From the NCBI GenBank assembly GCA_023974075.1, contig CM043801.1, positions 21,693,236 through 21,757,235 on the forward strand: a DNA stretch of 64,000 nt, read 5' to 3'. The DNA comes from Chaenocephalus aceratus. Lineage: Eukaryota > Chordata > Actinopteri > Perciformes > Channichthyidae. A program made the position numbers and the translations under genes. This document shows, in pieces, positions 61,502 to 64,000 of the stretch (position 1 is its first letter; every line of letters begins with the position of its first letter). The notes under the pieces are model-generated. The model did no database searches, was not told where the DNA came from, and was given only the letters and a program-made list of their open reading frames with translations.

Positions 61502-62058
61502 CTGCGAAGTGACTTGAGGTTACTTCACACACAGAACAACTCAGTTTTGTCTGCCCACATACATATTCCATAGTGGTTGAATACACAGTATTAGGAAACA
61601 CTTTATACTTACTGGACATGTTATACTCATTACATACTGTATATAAAATATGTCCAAGAATGTGAGACAACTTTATAGAAATTCATATCACATCTGTTAC
61701 TGATGCCATTTGTCATACTTTGTTAAACTCACAAATAATAAAGTTCCATAACTTCAGTTGGGAACAAAGACCACACCTTATCTCCCCAAGGCTATTTCCC
61801 ATCCAATAGGTGTGCTATATAGGTGTGTATAACCCTTTCTCCTGTCTGTTACTCCCTCTTTCAGCACAAGAACCAGAGGGGGATTCAATGGAGCCTGAAT
61901 ACCTGCACTGAGACCCTCACCCTACACCCTGAGTCTCAACTCTCAGTGTTTTTCAAGCCTTTCCCTGTTTGTTTGTATTAAACAAAACATTAAGCTTTCC
62001 CAATGGTGTGGTTTTCGTTTTGTGAAAAAGTGCAAATGCAGTGTTTGTATATAATTAC
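61502..62058 (-). other. Intron between THAP exons, with LTR-like features
   Basis: A GT-AG intron of the fossil transposase. It includes CTATATAGGTGTGTATAA near 61813 (TATA-like), a transcript-like stretch and ATTAAACAAAACATTAA near 61978. This order resembles a solo LTR, and ATTACAT occurs near both sides (61631 and 62054), but I cannot fix the ends. Confidence 0.3.
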
Positions 62059-62208
62059 ATCACATATTTTTTTGCTGTTGGTCGTGAAATTGCTCCTGCT
62101 GACTTGAGCCAGCCATTTTTTCCTCCGCTCTGTGTCAGTGGGGAAGCTGTACATTCATATTCCTTTCTCGGAGCGATTTGAGCACCCCCAGGCAGCACAG
62201 CAAACCAT
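62059..62208 (-). pseudogene. THAP domain exon 1 of P-type transposase
   Basis: From the ATG at 62208 the frame reads MVCCAAWGCSNRSEKGI, a stop at 62155-62157, then MYSFPTDTERRKKWLAQVSR and NFTTNSKKICD. This is the N-terminal half of a THAP zinc finger: the C-x-x-x-C pair, FP, the invariant Trp in RRKKWL and the third cysteine in KIC. The stop is TGA where the family usually has Arg, which fits CpG decay of CGA. A GT donor follows KICD at 62058, so HF of the C2CH motif must come from the next exon. Confidence 0.85.
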
Positions 62209-62347
62209 GGTGGCGACTAGGAGGCAGCACAGCAAACCAGGACAACACGGAGGAAAATGCACCGACAAACTGCATGATATGCTATTCAATGTTTATTGAA
62301 TTCCATGTATTTGCAATGGATGTTCCTAAAACAACACATTTAACATC

Positions 62348-62376
62348 ATCATCATCATCCTGCTGCTGCTGCTGCT
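62348..62376. repeat. (ATC)n/(CTG)n short triplet repeats
   Basis: CATCATCATCATC followed by CTGCTGCTGCTGCTGC, upstream of the fossil THAP start and inside the P-type element. Confidence 0.85.
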
Positions 62377-62990
62377 AGTCCTTTGATAGTCACCTGTCGG
62401 TCTCCTGTCCTTTCTGAAAGCCATAAAGATGACATTAGTCATTTAGATAACTTGTGTCCTCAATTACCAGGGGATTACTGAAACTACCATGAATTTAAGA
62501 AAATGGTAGAAATTAATCTAATCTGAATTTTAAAGCATTACTTTAGATCCCCTCCCTAAATATATCAATAAACATTAGAAAGTGATGCTCCTGACTACCA
62601 TACAAGTTTAAGAAGATAATATTGGTTTTAAAGAATTCAAAGCTATACATAAACAGCAACAGGCTCTTTAACCAAGGCACTGTTAGCCTAACATGTAAAC
62701 TAGTTGTTCACACTAATCCTAATATTATCACTTAATATTAGCAAATTCTATTTTATTTTTTAAAACATATTGATGTAAATACATACACATATCGATTTGT
62801 TGTATACATATTGCAAATCAAAACCTTTATTCACTAATAATTAACAAAAATCGTAGTTCTATCTCCTGTTATCAATGCATTCACATTGCCCGCCATGAAC
62901 TTCCGGGGAACGATCCTCGTCTACATGAACCACGTGACGATAACCGTTTTTGGACTTCCGTTGTCGTAACTCTTCTATTATATGGCTCTG

Positions 62991-64000
62991 GTGTGGTCCA
63001 CCTGCACGCACGGGATTCATCTTTGTACAGACACCGGAAATGACGTTTAACACTGCCAAAAACCCATAACTAGGCAGTATAGTTGATTGCATGTGACACT
63101 GACAGATTAAGGCTTTTCTGTATACCAAAAACAAATGACATTACATTTTCCCCGCCTACTTATTCAATTAGTTGTATATGTATTTTGTTTAGGTTGCTCC
63201 AAACATTTATAAAATAAAAAACCTCATTGATTTTGTAGGAAATACTTAATTGATTTCGTATAAAATACAAATTGAGAAAGCACATTATAATGTAGGATCT
63301 GCAAGATTTTAGTGAAAATGTGAATGTCATTATGATATTAGCTATGTACTGTATGAGATGTCTGAATAAAGAAGGCATAGTGCAGGAAGCTAAGAAAGAT
63401 TGAACAAGCAAACTATATTAACTAATTAACATGGCATATGCTTAAATCTCAAATTTAGAGATCTGAGTAATTACCTACCCTGTCAATTCTCACCCCATTC
63501 CCAAAGTTCAAAGCATATTAGCCTTGGTAGATATACCTGAGAATACACAAGATAAGCCTGGGTAAAGCCATCACTTTTTCAGGTCGTACCGTGCCAGGTC
63601 AACAGTAAAAAATGCAGCAAACCTTTGTTGGCCAAACAGTAATTAAGTCAGCCTATGTGTTTTCAGTGTCATTAATGTAATCCAAATCCCTTGTGGTATG
63701 AGGAAGGTAGAGTATGTGTTATATGAATTAAGGTTAAGGGCTAGTGGCCCTGAGACATTGATTTCCCCTCTCTCATGATTGGCAGAACGGGACAGCAGCA
63801 GGAATCTCTGAATCTTTAATTAGAGCTAATCAATGATGCTGTTGTCGACCATGCAGCACACTCATTCATCCTGGGTCACACTCATATGGCCAATATGCTC
63901 ACTCCAGTTTAGCCATAGCTATACACCAACATGTTATCGAGTTAACATTCATGCTCCAAATGTGGCATTCATGCTAATAAAACTCACTGATATATCAGGC
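62991..64000. other. Intergenic segment right of the P-type element
   Basis: It begins with the right target duplication. AT-rich after 63130. No gene or repeat recognised. Confidence 0.5.

Larger units (their letters stand above)
58934..62990 (-). mobile_element. P-element/THAP9-type transposon, complete ends, inactive
   Basis: A 4057-bp element with perfect 28-bp terminal inverted repeats (58934-58961 and 62963-62990, tip CAGAGCCATATAATAG) and an 8-bp direct repeat GTGTGGTC on both sides (58926-58933 and 62991-62998). P-superfamily elements make 8-bp duplications. Similarity between the ends continues imperfectly inward to about 120 bp (shared TTCCCCGGAAGTT). The minus strand carries, in order, a THAP domain split over two exons, a Glu/Arg linker, a coding minisatellite, a Lys-rich coiled-coil stretch and the front of a P-type transposase core. 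Several stops and frameshifts, and loss of the C-terminal half, make it inactive. Confidence 0.88.

Overview
This is vertebrate, almost certainly teleost fish, genomic DNA. It is AT-rich and intron-dominated, with dense (CA)n/(GT)n microsatellites and the usual fish transposons (Tc1/mariner, hAT, PIF/Harbinger, L2-type LINE tails, MITEs, and a THAP9/P-element relative). No operons, bacterial signals or CRISPR arrays are present, and most long open frames are low-complexity or chance frames.

The one host gene I recognise is glypican-1 (gpc1) on the minus strand, which codes for a GPI-anchored heparan-sulfate proteoglycan that acts as a growth-factor co-receptor. Its first four coding exons lie here: exon 1 (signal peptide and ATG) at 48569-48728, exon 2 at 12223-12381, exon 3 at 620-848 and exon 4 at 194-358. 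The gene continues off the left edge. Intron 1 is about 36.2 kb, intron 2 about 11.4 kb and intron 3 only 261 bp. Splice phases fit at every junction, but exons 3 and 4 each carry one extra base that breaks the frame. This is either a consensus error or a decaying copy.

Intron 2 (849-12222) holds an L2-type LINE 3' end with a (CCTTG)n tail, a perfect 16-bp-stem hairpin at 6121-6162 and several possible conserved regulatory stretches. Intron 1 (12382-48568) holds most of the transposon load. It has two nearly identical hAT copies in inverted orientation (32988-33852 and 36693-37524), each with a perfect 8-bp target duplication and a BED-finger frame. It also has a PIF/Harbinger derivative with TTA target duplications that still encodes a MADF domain (45881-46415), further MITEs, LINE tails and microsatellites.

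Upstream of gpc1 (48729-64000) come a poly-G run and a roughly 250-bp polypurine GA tract next to the presumed promoter. Next is a complete Tc1-like transposon (51104-52932) with a retroposon fragment nested in one terminal repeat, then LINE tails. Last is a 4.06-kb element (58934-62990) that I read as a P-element/THAP9-type transposon. It has 28-bp perfect terminal inverted repeats, an 8-bp target duplication, a split THAP domain, a coding 27-bp minisatellite and a degraded transposase core. I see no other host gene.
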